Below are positions 17,586 to 28,212 of a DNA stretch of 64,000 nucleotides, piece by piece. The DNA comes from Hoeflea algicola (GTDB lineage: Bacteria > Pseudomonadota > Alphaproteobacteria > Rhizobiales > Rhizobiaceae). The notes beneath the pieces were generated by a model, which saw only the letters and a program-made list of their open reading frames with translations, made no database searches and was not told the origin of the DNA. The position numbers were made by a program, and so were the translations under genes. Position 1 is the stretch's first letter; the number at the start of each line of letters is the position of its first letter. Location of the stretch: the NCBI RefSeq assembly GCF_026619415.1, contig NZ_JAOVZR010000001.1:1984001-2048000 (forward strand), written 5' to 3'.

Positions 17586-18284
17586 GCCCCACCTAGTTCC
17601 CTTTGGCGCCCTGCGATCCGCTCATGGCGGTGTCCGCAAACACGCAATTCCTGCACGATCTCGACCGCCGTCCCTGGGGGCCCGCAACCGCAACTCCCAC
17701 CGGGGTTGTTTGCTGCCCGATCCGAATCATCATTTAGAATCAGTGTATAAATGCAGAGTCCGAGCGCCAGTCCCCCTGCTGCATTTTGTCAGGGACAGCC
17801 TGTGGACGACGCCTCGAAACTGATTCCGCCGTGACTCATAACTGACTCACGCAAAAGGCTTTTTGATGCTTGGGGTTCGGCCAATGGCCTGTGCAAAAAA
17901 ACATTGGATTGTCTGAGCTGAAAACGACCCACCCCGCCAAGACACGTCGGTCGCCCTGCTTCAGGTCCAGACGGGGAGAAAATACCGACAACAAGACCCG
18001 GCAATTTGGAGGGCACTGGCTGCAGTTCGGGGGCACACTGTCATGCGCAGGCGTAAGCCGAACAGATCAGGTGATCGCTGGAGCTACGGAGTCCGAAAAC
18101 AATGCCGAACAGGTCTTCGGCATTGCTCATCCGAGATAATGTCTGTTGCTGGTCCCGTGCGCTTGGGAAGACTTTCACACCGAAGTTAAAGTCGTGGCGA
18201 CAACAAGAAATTGCCGGCACCCCGGCTCAGCACCAACAGGCGCAAAGGCCTGCAAAAACAAGAAAAACACTCTGACCGGGTGGT
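17586..18284. other. 700-base region without a recognised gene
   Basis: No convincing reading frame of either strand fits known families, and I see no tRNA-like ends. It contains a near-repeat of GACTCA (TGACTCATAACTGACTCAC, 17831-17849), a strong inverted repeat at 18101-18124, and no clear promoter. It could hold promoters for ybjN, a small RNA, or degraded sequence; nothing stronger can be said from reading alone. Confidence 0.35.
18097..18124 (-). terminator. Candidate minus-strand terminator
   Basis: Perfect 9-base stem AATGCCGAA (18101-18109) with TTCGGCATT (18116-18124) and a 6-base loop; on the minus strand it is followed by GTTTTC. It is 160 bases past the ubiK stop, so it may end ubiK or an unannotated small RNA. 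Confidence 0.5.
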
Positions 18285-18605
18285 TCAGGTCTTCTTGCGT
18301 GGCGCCCGCTTGGTCGCAGCCGGCTTTGCCGTTGCAACATCGTCAGCGGACGGTTTTCCGTCGAGCTTCGCTTCAAGCGCCGCGAGACGGGCGGAAAGCG
18401 CGTCGTTTTCCTCGCGCGCCTTGACTGCCATGTCGCGAACCGCCTCATATTCCTCACGCTTGACCAGATCCATCGAGTTCATCAGCCGTTCGAGCTGGCT
18501 GCGCATGGCGGTTTCAGCTTCGCGGCGCAAACCCTGGGTGGCGCCCGCCGCATCGGTCATCAGCTTGGCGAGTTCGTCGAGAAATCGGTTCGGTCCGCTG
18601 GTCAT
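18285..18605 (-). CDS. ubiK: UbiK/BMFP-type accessory factor
   Basis: 106 residues: [53 protein letters not shown] is the BMFP (UbiK) signature, followed by a coiled coil ([16 protein letters not shown]) and a Lys/Ala-rich tail. UbiK of gammaproteobacteria helps assemble the aerobic ubiquinone biosynthesis complex; the alphaproteobacterial role is assumed. ATG 18605 follows GATGAGGA; an in-frame ATG at 18614 would add three residues. Confidence 0.85.
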   Translation of the reverse strand: MTSGPNRFLDELAKLMTDAAGATQGLRREAETAMRSQLERLMNSMDLVKREEYEAVRDMAVKAREENDALSARLAALEAKLDGKPSADDVATAKPAATKRAPRKKT

Positions 18606-18835
18606 GGTCCTCATCCCTTTTGTCGGGGCTGGTGGGGTCAAATCTTTATCTTCCTGAGGTAAGCGCTCCGGCTGCCAGTTGCAAGCCGTGCGATGGCCGC
18701 AAGCCTTGCGCAAAGCTCACATGCGATACAGCAGCGGCAAACCGCGCGGGCGGGAAGGTCCAGAATTGCCTCAAACCCGTATCATGTTCCAGCCAGGACA
18801 CGCTGGATGATGAACCGGACAGGAAGGATTACGCC

Positions 18836-19687
18836 TTGGACTACACGGCCACGCTGCTCTCGCTGATGAGCTTCCCGGATATCGACCCGGTAATCTTTGC
18901 GCTCGGCCCGGTAAAGATCCGCTGGTATGGTCTGGCCTATGTGGCCGGCATCCTGCTTGGTTGGCGTTATGCCAGGCGGCTAGCCGCCAATGACCGGCTC
19001 TGGCCCGGTGGCCGTTCACCGATCACGCCGCTCGATCTCGACGATTTCCTGGTCTGGGCAACGGTCGGCATCGTTGCGGGTGGGCGCATCGGCTATATTC
19101 TGTTCTACGACATGGCAGCCGTTGCCGCCAATCCGCTGCGGGCGCTGGAAATCTGGAACGGCGGCATGTCATTCCACGGTGGCGTGCTGGGAACGCTGGT
19201 GGCCATGATCCTGTTTGCACGCAGCCGCAATATTCCCGTTTTCAGCCTGTTCGACGTGGTCTGCGCGGTGGTTCCCACCGGACTGTTTTTCGGCCGGATC
19301 GCCAATTTCATCAATTCAGAATTGTGGGGACGCCTGACCGACGTGCCCTGGGCTTTCGTGTTCCCCACCGGTGGTCCGTTTTCGCGCCACCCTACCCAGC
19401 TTTACGAGGCAGGTCTCGAAGGCCTGCTGCTGCTGGCGGTACTGGCGCTGCTGATCTATCGGCGGCAAGCGCTGAAATCGCCCGGACTGATCGCCGGCTG
19501 GTTCCTGATCGGTTACGCCATGGCGCGCATCGTGGTCGAATTCTTCCGGGAACCCGACGCCCATATCGGCTATCTCGCGGGCGGCTGGTTAACCATGGGC
19601 ATGGTGCTTTCATTGCCGATGATCGCCGTTGGCTTGTGGGCCGTCGTCACCGCCAAATCCCGCGCAACCGCCCGGCCAGGCGTTTGA
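18836..19687 (+). CDS. lgt: Prolipoprotein diacylglyceryl transferase
   Basis: 283 residues, polytopic inner-membrane enzyme that attaches diacylglycerol to the lipobox cysteine of prelipoproteins. Signature regions: [36 protein letters not shown] and the Lgt signature [14 protein letters not shown], with the late [12 protein letters not shown] at 18836 is taken as start because AGGAAGG sits 8 bases ahead; the ATG at 18866 is the conservative alternative and begins at MSFPDIDP. The lipoprotein at 22991 is one local substrate. Confidence 0.92.
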   Translation: MDYTATLLSLMSFPDIDPVIFALGPVKIRWYGLAYVAGILLGWRYARRLAANDRLWPGGRSPITPLDLDDFLVWATVGIVAGGRIGYILFYDMAAVAANPLRALEIWNGGMSFHGGVLGTLVAMILFARSRNIPVFSLFDVVCAVVPTGLFFGRIANFINSELWGRLTDVPWAFVFPTGGPFSRHPTQLYEAGLEGLLLLAVLALLIYRRQALKSPGLIAGWFLIGYAMARIVVEFFREPDAHIGYLAGGWLTMGMVLSLPMIAVGLWAVVTAKSRATARPGV

Positions 19688-19710
19688 GGTATCCGGAAAA
19701 GGTGGGCGCC

Positions 19711-20832
19711 ATGACACACTATGCACAAAACATGACACCGCTTGCACAGAAAATCGTCCGCATCATCGAGGAGGGTGGCCCCTTGCGGATTTCCGACTAT
19801 TTCGCACTGTGCCTGGCTGACCCCGAACACGGCTATTATCAGGCCCGCGAACCCTTCGGCCGTTCCGGCGATTTCATCACCGCCCCGGAAATCTCGCAAT
19901 TGTTCGGGGAAATGATCGGCGTGTTTCTGGTCCACGCCTGGCAAGCGCAGGCAAGCCCAAAAAATGTTCGCATCGTCGAGATCGGCCCAGGTCGAGGCAC
20001 GCTGATGTCAGATGCGCTCAGGGTGATTTCACGGCTTGCGCCGGAGCTGTTCGCCACCGCGACCATTCACATGGTCGAGACCAGCGAGCGGTTGCGCGAT
20101 GTCCAGCGCCAGACGCTGGTGCGCATCAAGGACCGGATTTCCTGGCACACGGCGTTCGAAGAGATCCCCGACGGCTTCACCTTGATGGTTGCCAATGAGC
20201 TGTTTGACGCCATCCCGATCCACCAGTTCGTCAAGACCGCCGAGGGCTTCCGCGAGCGCGTGGTCGGGCTTGACGATACCGGTCAGCTGGCCTTCGGATT
20301 GGGCGCCGGCGGGTTTGACCCCAGCCTGTTGCCAGTCGAGGAACACGCCGTTCCCGAGGGGGAAACCTTCGAACTGGCACCAGCGCGATCAGCAGTCATG
20401 CAGGCGGTGGCAACCAAGATCGCACGCGATGGCGGCACGGCGCTGATCCTCGATTATGGCCACCTTGTCACCTCCTTTGGCGATACCTTGCAGGCCGTCT
20501 ACCGGCACGAATACGACCCACCTCTGACGCGACCCGGCAAAGCCGATCTGACCAGCCACGTGGATTTTCAGGCACTCGCCGAGGCGGCCCTTGCCTCTGG
20601 CGCGCATGTGCACCGGCCGATAAGCCAGGGCGAACTTCTCGTCGGACTGGGGCTGGTGGAGCGCGCAGGCGCGCTCGGGGCCGGCCGCGACAGCTTGACC
20701 CAGGCGGCGATCCGCGATGCGGTCAACCGCCTTGCCGGCGAAGGCGAAGGCCGAATGGGCGCGCTTTTCAAGGCCTTGGCGATCAGTGGCGCGCCGGTCC
20801 GGATTACCCCCTTTGACCGCAATGCGACCTGA
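19711..20832 (+). CDS. SAM-dependent methyltransferase, NDUFAF7/MidA family
   Basis: 373 residues. The family motif block is clear: ISDYFALCLADPEHGYYQ, FGRSGDFITAPEISQLFGEMIGVF, the SAM loop EIGPGRGTLMSD and VANELFDAIPIHQF. The mitochondrial homologue NDUFAF7 methylates an arginine of a complex I subunit; in alphaproteobacteria the substrate is not shown but may be the same. It begins 23 bases after lgt and is probably co-transcribed with it. Confidence 0.88.
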   Translation: MTHYAQNMTPLAQKIVRIIEEGGPLRISDYFALCLADPEHGYYQAREPFGRSGDFITAPEISQLFGEMIGVFLVHAWQAQASPKNVRIVEIGPGRGTLMSDALRVISRLAPELFATATIHMVETSERLRDVQRQTLVRIKDRISWHTAFEEIPDGFTLMVANELFDAIPIHQFVKTAEGFRERVVGLDDTGQLAFGLGAGGFDPSLLPVEEHAVPEGETFELAPARSAVMQAVATKIARDGGTALILDYGHLVTSFGDTLQAVYRHEYDPPLTRPGKADLTSHVDFQALAEAALASGAHVHRPISQGELLVGLGLVERAGALGAGRDSLTQAAIRDAVNRLAGEGEGRMGALFKALAISGAPVRITPFDRNAT

Positions 20833-20955
20833 CTGAATTGGCAGCGAGACACACAGTCGAATTGACAGACGCCCTTCGGATAGCCACGATCCCGCCCGCG
20901 AACGAGAGCAGTGTGCGGATTCGGTCCCGGCGGGGACCTCGGAGAGGATCAAATC

Positions 20956-21774
20956 ATGACGGTTGACCGCCACGGACCCGACCCGGTCCGGAGTGCAGTT
21001 CTGGACGAGACCTCCGCCGATGGCCGCATTGCCCACGGGTTTTTCAGCCGTGCCGGAGGCGTGTCGGAAGGGATCTACCGTGGCCTCAATGTCGGACTCG
21101 GTTCAAACGACAATCAGAACCATGTGGCGGAAAACCGCGCCCGGATTTGCAACTGGTTCGGCCTCGGGTCTGACCGGCTGGTGAGCGTTCACCAGATCCA
21201 TTCCCCCACGGTTCATGTCGCCACTGCGGAAAATCGCGCCGAGCGGCCCAAGGCCGATGGTATTGTCACCCAAACGCCCGGCCTGGTGCTGGGCGTACTG
21301 ACCGCCGATTGCGGGCCGGTGCTGTTTTGCGATGCCGAGGCCGGCGTGATCGGCGCTGCCCATGCGGGCTGGCGCGGCGCGTTTGACGGCGTGGTCGAAA
21401 ACACAGTCCTGGCCATGGAGCACCTTGGCGCCGTCCGCAGCCGCATCTCCGCGGTGCTCGGCCCCTCGATCAGCCAGGCCAATTACGAGGTCGGTCCCGA
21501 ATTTGTCGACCGCTTTCTCGACCGGGATCCGGCGCATGATCGCTATTTCATTCCGTCCGACACCCCCGATCACGCCATGTTCGACCTCAGGCAACTGACG
21601 CTCGACCGGATGCGCTCGGTCGGGCTGAACGCAGCCATGCTGCCCCAGTGCACCTATGCCGACGAACAGGCGTGGTATTCCTATCGCCGCGCCACCCATT
21701 GCAACGAACCCGATTACGGACGACAAATTTCCGCCATCGCCATCAAGGAGGACGCCCATGGCCCTGCATTTTGA
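20956..21774 (+). CDS. pgeF: Polyphenol oxidase/laccase-domain protein PgeF
   Basis: 272 residues of the YfiH/PgeF family, described as a purine nucleoside phosphorylase/adenosine deaminase and as a peptidoglycan-editing factor. Metal/active-site blocks are HQIHSPTVH, TADCGPVLFCD and AAHAGWRGAF. The start at 20956 follows GGAGAGGA. It overlaps the next gene by 17 bases and is translationally linked to it. Confidence 0.88.
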   Translation: MTVDRHGPDPVRSAVLDETSADGRIAHGFFSRAGGVSEGIYRGLNVGLGSNDNQNHVAENRARICNWFGLGSDRLVSVHQIHSPTVHVATAENRAERPKADGIVTQTPGLVLGVLTADCGPVLFCDAEAGVIGAAHAGWRGAFDGVVENTVLAMEHLGAVRSRISAVLGPSISQANYEVGPEFVDRFLDRDPAHDRYFIPSDTPDHAMFDLRQLTLDRMRSVGLNAAMLPQCTYADEQAWYSYRRATHCNEPDYGRQISAIAIKEDAHGPAF

Positions 21775-22915
21775 ACAGGACGAATACGCCGGCCGTCTGG
21801 ACAAGCTGACCGCCAGCATGAAGGCTGAAAAGCTCGATGCCATGCTGCTGTTCTCTCAGGAAAGCATGTACTGGCTGACCGGCTACGACACTTTCGGCTT
21901 CTGCTTTTTCCAATGCCTGGTGGTCAAGGCCGACGGCACCATGACGTTGTTGACCCGCTCCGCCGACCTGCGCCAGGCACGACACACATCCAACATCGAA
22001 CGAATCGTGGTCTGGACCGACCGGACCAACGCCGACCCGGCGCTGGACTTGAAGAACCTCCTGTCGGATCTCGATCTGCTGGGCGAACGCATCGGTGTAG
22101 AATACGACACCCACGGCCTGACCGGCGCCAATTGCCGCAAACTGGACAACCAGCTGCAGAGCTTCGCTGAACTGGTCGATGCGTCCTATCTGGTCAGCCG
22201 CCTGCGGTTGATCAAAAGCCCGGCAGAGATTGCCTATGTCCGCCGCGCCGCTGAACTCGCCGACGCTGCCCTTGATGCCGCGCTACCGCTGATCAAGCCC
22301 GGCGCCGACGAGGCAGACATTCTGGCCGCCATGCAGGCCGCAGTGTTCGCAGGCGGCGGCGATTATCCTGCCAACGAATTCATCATCGGCTCGGGCGAAG
22401 ACGCGCTTCTGTGCCGCTACAAGGCCGGACGGCGCAAGCTTGATGCCAGCGACCAGTTGACGCTCGAATGGGCCGGCGTCTATGCCCACTACCACGCCGC
22501 CATGATGCGCACCGTCATTATCGGCGAGCCGACGCCGCGCCACGTCGAACTCTATGAGGCCTGCCGCGAAGCGCTCGACAGCATCGCCGCAATCCTCAAG
22601 CCCGGAACCAGCTTTGGCGATATCTTCGACGCCCATGCCGAGGTGATGGACAATCGCGGCCTGACACGGCACCGGCTCAATGCCTGCGGTTATTCGGTGG
22701 GCGCGCGGTTTACCCCGAGCTGGATGGAGCACCAGATGTTCCATGCCGGCAATCCGCTGCAAATTGCGCCCAACATGACGCTGTTCGTGCACATGATCAT
22801 CATGGATTCGGAAGCCGGCGCCGCCATGACGCTGGGCCAGACCTTCCTGACCACCGAGGCCGAACCCGAATCGCTTTCGGCTAAACCGCTGGGCCTGATC
22901 ATTGCACCGCAGTAA
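21758..22915 (+). CDS. M24-family, creatinase-like hydrolase without canonical metal ligands
   Basis: 385 residues with a creatinase N-terminal domain (about 12-150) and a pita-bread domain (about 165-380). In metal-dependent M24 peptidases the second domain has Asp, Asp, His, Glu, Glu ligands. Here the first ligand strand reads LEWAGVYAHYHAAMMRT and the His loop reads ACGYSVGARFTPSW, so the usual DxG...D and GHGIG are replaced. That points to a metal-free creatinase/ectoine-hydrolase-like enzyme rather than an aminopeptidase. AAGGAGG precedes the ATG. Confidence 0.8.
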   Translation: MALHFEQDEYAGRLDKLTASMKAEKLDAMLLFSQESMYWLTGYDTFGFCFFQCLVVKADGTMTLLTRSADLRQARHTSNIERIVVWTDRTNADPALDLKNLLSDLDLLGERIGVEYDTHGLTGANCRKLDNQLQSFAELVDASYLVSRLRLIKSPAEIAYVRRAAELADAALDAALPLIKPGADEADILAAMQAAVFAGGGDYPANEFIIGSGEDALLCRYKAGRRKLDASDQLTLEWAGVYAHYHAAMMRTVIIGEPTPRHVELYEACREALDSIAAILKPGTSFGDIFDAHAEVMDNRGLTRHRLNACGYSVGARFTPSWMEHQMFHAGNPLQIAPNMTLFVHMIIMDSEAGAAMTLGQTFLTTEAEPESLSAKPLGLIIAPQ

Positions 22916-22990
22916 CAGCGGCCGAACTGGCGCGCATTGACAGGTTCGCCCCGGGGCTTTCATAACAGGCGAGAAAAACGGGCGGGCATC

Positions 22991-23614
22991 ATGCTGAAAC
23001 GCATCACAACCATCGGCGTCCTGAGCATCGCGACCATCGCGATCGCCGGCTGCAACAGCTCCGAGCTGGCTCTGGCGCCGATTCCCGGCGCCACGCCGAC
23101 GAGCGGCGGACAGGCTATAAACACGACACCCGGAGAGCCGGCTGCATTTCCGTCCGCAGACAATCAGGCGTTGGCACCCGCATCGCCGGCCAGTCCAACC
23201 TCCACAGCCCCGGCTTCGGCGACTTCTACGCTCGCCTCTCTGCCTGCGGGACAGGTGCGCGGCAGGATCCGTTTCATGCCGGTAATCGGCGCGCCGGTGA
23301 ATGCGGTCACGCCGCTCTCGCGGCAACTGGCGGCAGAGGCCCGCAATCGCGGCCTGGTAATATTGAGCGCTGCCGACAGCAGCGGCGACCATGCCTTGAA
23401 AGGCTATTTCTCAGCCGACAATTTCGATGGGCAAACCACGGTATTCTATGTCTGGGATGTGCTCGACTCGGCCGGCACGAGGCAGCACCGTATCCAGGGA
23501 CAGGAAGCCTTCGCCGACAGCGCAAGCGATCCATGGGCATCGGTGCCGGCCGATGTGATGGCGCGGATCGCAACCCGCACAATGGCCGAATATGCCGCCT
23601 GGCGCGGCTTCTGA
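22991..23614 (+). CDS. Predicted lipoprotein
   Basis: 207 residues. Lipoprotein signal [10 protein letters not shown]...IAIAGC with the acylated cysteine at C21, then a Pro/Ser/Ala-rich low-complexity linker (about 25-95) and a compact C-terminal domain (about 100-207) with [20 protein letters not shown] and [20 protein letters not shown]. Related proteins are found next to prs in rhizobia but have no known function. Substrate of Lgt. Confidence 0.75.
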   Translation: MLKRITTIGVLSIATIAIAGCNSSELALAPIPGATPTSGGQAINTTPGEPAAFPSADNQALAPASPASPTSTAPASATSTLASLPAGQVRGRIRFMPVIGAPVNAVTPLSRQLAAEARNRGLVILSAADSSGDHALKGYFSADNFDGQTTVFYVWDVLDSAGTRQHRIQGQEAFADSASDPWASVPADVMARIATRTMAEYAAWRGF

Positions 23615-23811
23615 CGCCACATCCGGTTAGCCGCCAACGCACCGTCATTTCACTGTTCAGCAGAAAGTATGACAAAAAAATTGCGCGCAAGGCCGATGCG
23701 CGCTTGCATTCATCGCGAGCGCCGCTAAAACGCGGCCAACGGGTTAGCGCCCCGTCGCCATGCGTACTGGCGCGCATGAAGCGACGCGGCCGAAAAGACA
23801 GGCGGTCCCAA

Positions 23812-24744
<933 letters not shown>

Positions 24745-24748
24745 TCAC

Positions 24749-26056
24749 TCAGGCAAGCAACGTCGCCGCCACGCCGGCAAGCGTGGCGCCACCCAGCACG
24801 ACAAACAGATTGGCGTGAAAGCGCAACAGCGCCACGCCCGCTCCGAGCGCGATTGCCAGTGCGGCCAGATCAAGGCTTGCCGGATCGACAACAGGCAGAG
24901 TCAACGCCCCCAGCCTGGTCTCCACCACCGACCCGAACAGCACGTGAAGCGCAAACCAGACCGCCAGGTTAGCGATCACCCCGACCACCGCCGCGGTAAT
25001 CGCCGACAGGCCGGCTGACAGCCACTGCACCGAGCGCAACCGCTCGATATGCGGCGCACCGATGAAGATCCATAAAAAACACGGCACGAAGGTGAAAAAC
25101 AACGCCACCGCCCCGCCCATCAACCCGCCAACAAGCGGCTCGAGGCCCGCTTCCCGCGCGCCGCCAAGAAAACCGACAAACACCAGCACGAGGATCAGCG
25201 GCCCGGGTGTGGTTTCCGCCAGCCCCAGCCCCGCCAGCATGTCGCCCGGCATCAGCCAGCCATGCACCTCGACCGCCTGCTGGCCGACATAGGCCAACAC
25301 GGCATAGGCGCCGCCAAAGGTAACGATCGCCGCCTTGGAGAAGAACCAGCCCATGGCGGCAAAGGCCTCGGGCACGCCAGGCAGGTACGAAAGCAACGCC
25401 AGCGGTGCAAGCCAGATCAGCCCCCAGACCAGCAATGTGCGGAGCGTCTGACCGGCCAGCGGACCGGTATCATCCTGGTCGATCACAACGACCGAGGACG
25501 CATCACGTCGCACAGCCGAGCGGCTAATACCGATCACCCCGGCGCCAAGCACGATCAGCGGAAACGGCAGCTTCAAAAATGCAATGGCGACCAAGGCCGA
25601 GATCGCCAGCGCCCAGGCGAAGCGCGATTTCAGTGCCCGCCGGGATACTTTCACAAGTGCCTCGACGACAATGGCCAGCACCGCCGCCTTGAGACCAAAC
25701 AGAATGCCTGCCACCACCGGCAGGTCGCCATGGCGAAAATAGAGCGCCGACAACGCAATGATGACGGCAAAGCCCGGCAACACGAACAACAGCCCGGCAA
25801 GCAAGCCGCCTTTTATGCCGCGCATCAGCCAGCCCGAATAGGTGGCAAGCTGCATCGCCTCCGGGCCCGGCAGCAGCATGCAGAAATTAAGCGCGTGCAG
25901 GAACCGTGGCTCATCCAGCCATGGCCTGATTTCGACCAGTTCCCGGTGCATCAGCGCGATCTGGCCGGCAGGACCGCCGAACGACAACAGACCAATGCGC
26001 CCGAAGACGCGAAACATTTCACCGTAGGAGGGCTGTGAGCTCTTATCCTCACGCAT
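24749..26056 (-). CDS. chrA: Chromate transporter ChrA
   Basis: 435 residues, two homologous CHR halves each with about six membrane segments. The first half has LLSFGGPAGQIALMHRELVE and LNFCMLLPGPEAMQLATYSGW; the second has VTFGGAYAVLAYVGQQAV and GLGLAETTPGPLILVLVFVGF. The long-chain CHR family exports chromate using the proton gradient. The gene overlaps the preceding rhodanese gene and is convergent with prs, with 4 bases between stops. No chrB is visible. Confidence 0.93.
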   Translation of the reverse strand: MREDKSSQPSYGEMFRVFGRIGLLSFGGPAGQIALMHRELVEIRPWLDEPRFLHALNFCMLLPGPEAMQLATYSGWLMRGIKGGLLAGLLFVLPGFAVIIALSALYFRHGDLPVVAGILFGLKAAVLAIVVEALVKVSRRALKSRFAWALAISALVAIAFLKLPFPLIVLGAGVIGISRSAVRRDASSVVVIDQDDTGPLAGQTLRTLLVWGLIWLAPLALLSYLPGVPEAFAAMGWFFSKAAIVTFGGAYAVLAYVGQQAVEVHGWLMPGDMLAGLGLAETTPGPLILVLVFVGFLGGAREAGLEPLVGGLMGGAVALFFTFVPCFLWIFIGAPHIERLRSVQWLSAGLSAITAAVVGVIANLAVWFALHVLFGSVVETRLGALTLPVVDPASLDLAALAIALGAGVALLRFHANLFVVLGGATLAGVAATLLA

Positions 26057-26390
26057 CGGTGGCTTCCACCGGCTCAACCACCAGACCCGCATCCTTCCAG
26101 GCTTCAAAACCGCCTGTCAGGACAACGGCTTCTACACCCTGCTCTTTGAGGACCCCGCACACCGCCTGGCTCACCTCGTGCCCGTGAACGCAATAGACTG
26201 CCACTACCCTGCCCCTGAATTCGTTGGCCCATCGCTCTGCACCAAACGGATGTCGCCAGACAGAGCCGGCAATCATCAGCCCGGAGATCGCCCGCGCCGG
26301 CGGTTTCCTGACACCGTCGATGGTCAGTTCCGCGGCGATTGCGGCTAGTTCGGCGGACAATAAAGTGGATTGACCATGAATTTGTGACAT
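26049..26390 (-). CDS. Rhodanese-like protein linked to chrA
   Basis: 113 residues, a single rhodanese domain with the catalytic loop VYCVHGHEVSQ (C67) and closing GGFEAWKDAGL. The loop CVHGHEVS differs from thiosulfate sulfurtransferase loops (CxxGxR). It overlaps chrA by 8 bases, so the two are co-translated. A role in sulfur or oxyanion handling related to chromate is plausible only by context. Confidence 0.8.
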   Translation of the reverse strand: MSQIHGQSTLLSAELAAIAAELTIDGVRKPPARAISGLMIAGSVWRHPFGAERWANEFRGRVVAVYCVHGHEVSQAVCGVLKEQGVEAVVLTGGFEAWKDAGLVVEPVEATDA

Positions 26391-26597
26391 GTTGCGGCTC
26401 CGCAGCATTTGCATGTATTGCGGAGCTTGGAGCCAAGGCTCTCGACAGGAGTTCCGGTTATCCCCGTGCGGTGAATCTAGCCATCACCGGATGCTGCGTC
26501 AATTCGCCTGATCGTCGTAACGGTGCGGCAGAGCGCAAATACCAAGCCGCGCCTCTTGCCGGCATGCCACGGCGCCACGCCCGACGGGCCCGATCCC
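26391..26597. other. Upstream part of the rhodanese-rplY gap
   Basis: Part of a 367-base gap between divergent genes. I see no further gene here; it should carry the promoter of the rhodanese-chrA operon, which I cannot pin down. Confidence 0.35.
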
Positions 26598-26626
26598 TTG
26601 CATTTGCGCGGGTGCTCGGTTATAGC
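26598..26626 (+). promoter_or_regulatory. Probable sigma-70 promoter of rplY
   Basis: TTGCAT (26598-26603), a 17-base spacer, and TATAGC (26621-26626): close to the housekeeping consensus with ideal spacing. It would give a leader of about 125 bases before the rplY start at 26758. Confidence 0.55.
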
Positions 26627-26668
26627 GGCCACGTCCGTGCAGACACCCTTGGAGGCAACGCGGATGAG

Positions 26669-26696
26669 GCGCCGGCAACGGCGCTTGATGCTTTTT
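26669..26696 (+). promoter_or_regulatory. GNRA-capped hairpin with T run in the rplY leader
   Basis: GCGCCG (26669-26674), tetraloop GCAA, CGGCGC (26679-26684), then TTGATGC and a run of five T. It lies between the proposed promoter and the start codon, so it could be an attenuator or a protein-binding leader structure. The gap between stem and T run weakens a terminator reading. Confidence 0.35.
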
Positions 26697-26757
26697 GGAA
26701 CCAGCGCAAGCCGGCCACCCGGAAGCAGCCCCAAATAGAACCTCGAAAGGACTTGCC

Positions 26758-27396
26758 ATGAGCAAAGTTGCATATGAGCTTAAGGCCGAGGCGCGCGAAC
26801 GGGTTGGTAAGGGGTCCGCCCGTGAACTTCGCCGCAACGGTTTGATTCCCGCTGTCATCTATGGTGACAAGCAAGAGCCGGTTTCCATCGCGCTCTCGCG
26901 CAAGGATGTTACCCTGAAGATCCATGCTGGTGGCTTCATGACCACGCTGGCCACCATCGTGGTCGACGGCAAGAAGTACAGCGTCCTGCCCAAGGACTAC
27001 CAGCTTGACCCGGTACGTGACTTCCTGATGCACGTGGATTTCCTGCGCATCTCGAAGAACACCCGCGTGACCGTCGAAATCCCGGTTCACTTCCAGAACG
27101 AAGAAGCATCGCCCGGCCTCAAGCGCGGCGGCGTTCTCAACGTTGTGCGCCACACGGTCGAGTGCCAGTGCCCTGCCAATGCGATCCCCGATTCGATCAT
27201 CGTCGATCTCACCGGTCTGGAAATCGGCGACGGCATTCACATCTCGCATGTGAAGCTGGCCGAAGGTGTTGAGCCGACGATCACCGATCGCGACTTTACC
27301 ATCGCCACCATCGCATCACCTGCAGGCCTCAAGAGCGACGACAACGCCGCCACCGATGAAGCCGAAGGCGAAGCTGAAGGCGAAACCGAAGAATAA
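26758..27396 (+). CDS. rplY: Ribosomal protein L25 (Ctc/TL5 form)
   Basis: 212 residues, the long form with the N-terminal L25 domain that binds 5S rRNA (about 1-95; [20 protein letters not shown]) and a C-terminal TL5/Ctc beta domain (about 100-190; [23 protein letters not shown]), ending in an acidic Glu-rich tail. GAAAGGA precedes the ATG. Followed 33 bases later by pth, the common pairing. Confidence 0.95.
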   Translation: MSKVAYELKAEARERVGKGSARELRRNGLIPAVIYGDKQEPVSIALSRKDVTLKIHAGGFMTTLATIVVDGKKYSVLPKDYQLDPVRDFLMHVDFLRISKNTRVTVEIPVHFQNEEASPGLKRGGVLNVVRHTVECQCPANAIPDSIIVDLTGLEIGDGIHISHVKLAEGVEPTITDRDFTIATIASPAGLKSDDNAATDEAEGEAEGETEE

Positions 27397-27429
27397 GCCG
27401 TTTCGGCGTTTTTTTGAGGATCAGGATCC

Positions 27430-28176
27430 ATGCTGCTTATCGCGGGACTTGGAAATCCGGGCTCTCAATACGCTAGAAACCGGCACAATGTCGGCTTCAT
27501 GGCGGCGGACGCAATTGCCCGCCGCCATTCGTTTTCCGGGTTTTCGAAAAAATTCCGGGGTGAAATCGCCGAAGGCACACTTGCCGGCGAGAAAGTCCTG
27601 CTGCTCAAGCCGATGACCTTCATGAACCTGTCGGGCGACAGCGTTGGCGAAGCCATGCGGTTCTACAAGCTCGCCCCTTCCGACATCATCGTCATCCATG
27701 ACGAACTCGATCTGGCGCCCGGCAAGCTCAAGCTCAAGACAGGCGGTGGCAATGGTGGTCATAACGGGCTCAAATCAATCGATGCCCATTGCGGCAAGGA
27801 CTACAAGCGGCTCCGGATCGGCATCGGCCATCCCGGACACAAGGACCGTGTCAGCCCTTATGTGCTGGGCGATTTCGCCAAGTCGGACATGGAATGGCTG
27901 GAGCCGTTGCTGGACGCAATTGCCGACAACGCCGAATTGCTGGCGCGCGGCGATGATGCAGGTTTTCTCAACAAGCTGGCGCTGGCCACCGGTTCGGCAG
28001 CGCCGAAACCCGCCAAGCCGGCCAAACAACCGGTCAAGCCCGACGTCGCTGCCGAAACAAAGCCCAAGCCAGCGGCCAAATCGCACATCCATCAGGCGCG
28101 ACAGGGCAAGCCCTCCTTGCCCGCATCGGGACCGATGGCAGAAATGCTGAGAAAATTGCTGGGCGGCAACAAGTAG
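27430..28176 (+). CDS. pth: Peptidyl-tRNA hydrolase
   Basis: 248 residues. Releases peptides from peptidyl-tRNA that drops off ribosomes. The catalytic region is intact: [20 protein letters not shown] (catalytic H19), [41 protein letters not shown]. Compared with the usual length of about 190 residues there is a C-terminal extension of about 55 residues rich in Lys, Pro and Ala ([12 protein letters not shown]), as often seen in rhizobia. Probably co-transcribed with rplY. Confidence 0.95.
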   Translation: MLLIAGLGNPGSQYARNRHNVGFMAADAIARRHSFSGFSKKFRGEIAEGTLAGEKVLLLKPMTFMNLSGDSVGEAMRFYKLAPSDIIVIHDELDLAPGKLKLKTGGGNGGHNGLKSIDAHCGKDYKRLRIGIGHPGHKDRVSPYVLGDFAKSDMEWLEPLLDAIADNAELLARGDDAGFLNKLALATGSAAPKPAKPAKQPVKPDVAAETKPKPAAKSHIHQARQGKPSLPASGPMAEMLRKLLGGNK

Positions 28177-28212
28177 CCAATCCGCGTCCGAAGACGCAGG
28201 CAGGAGCGCGGT

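Noticed and set aside
18620..18835. Extended N terminus for Lgt
   Set aside because: The extra 70 residues have no similarity to Lgt and include rare cysteine clusters; the TTG at 18836 has a proper ribosome-binding site.
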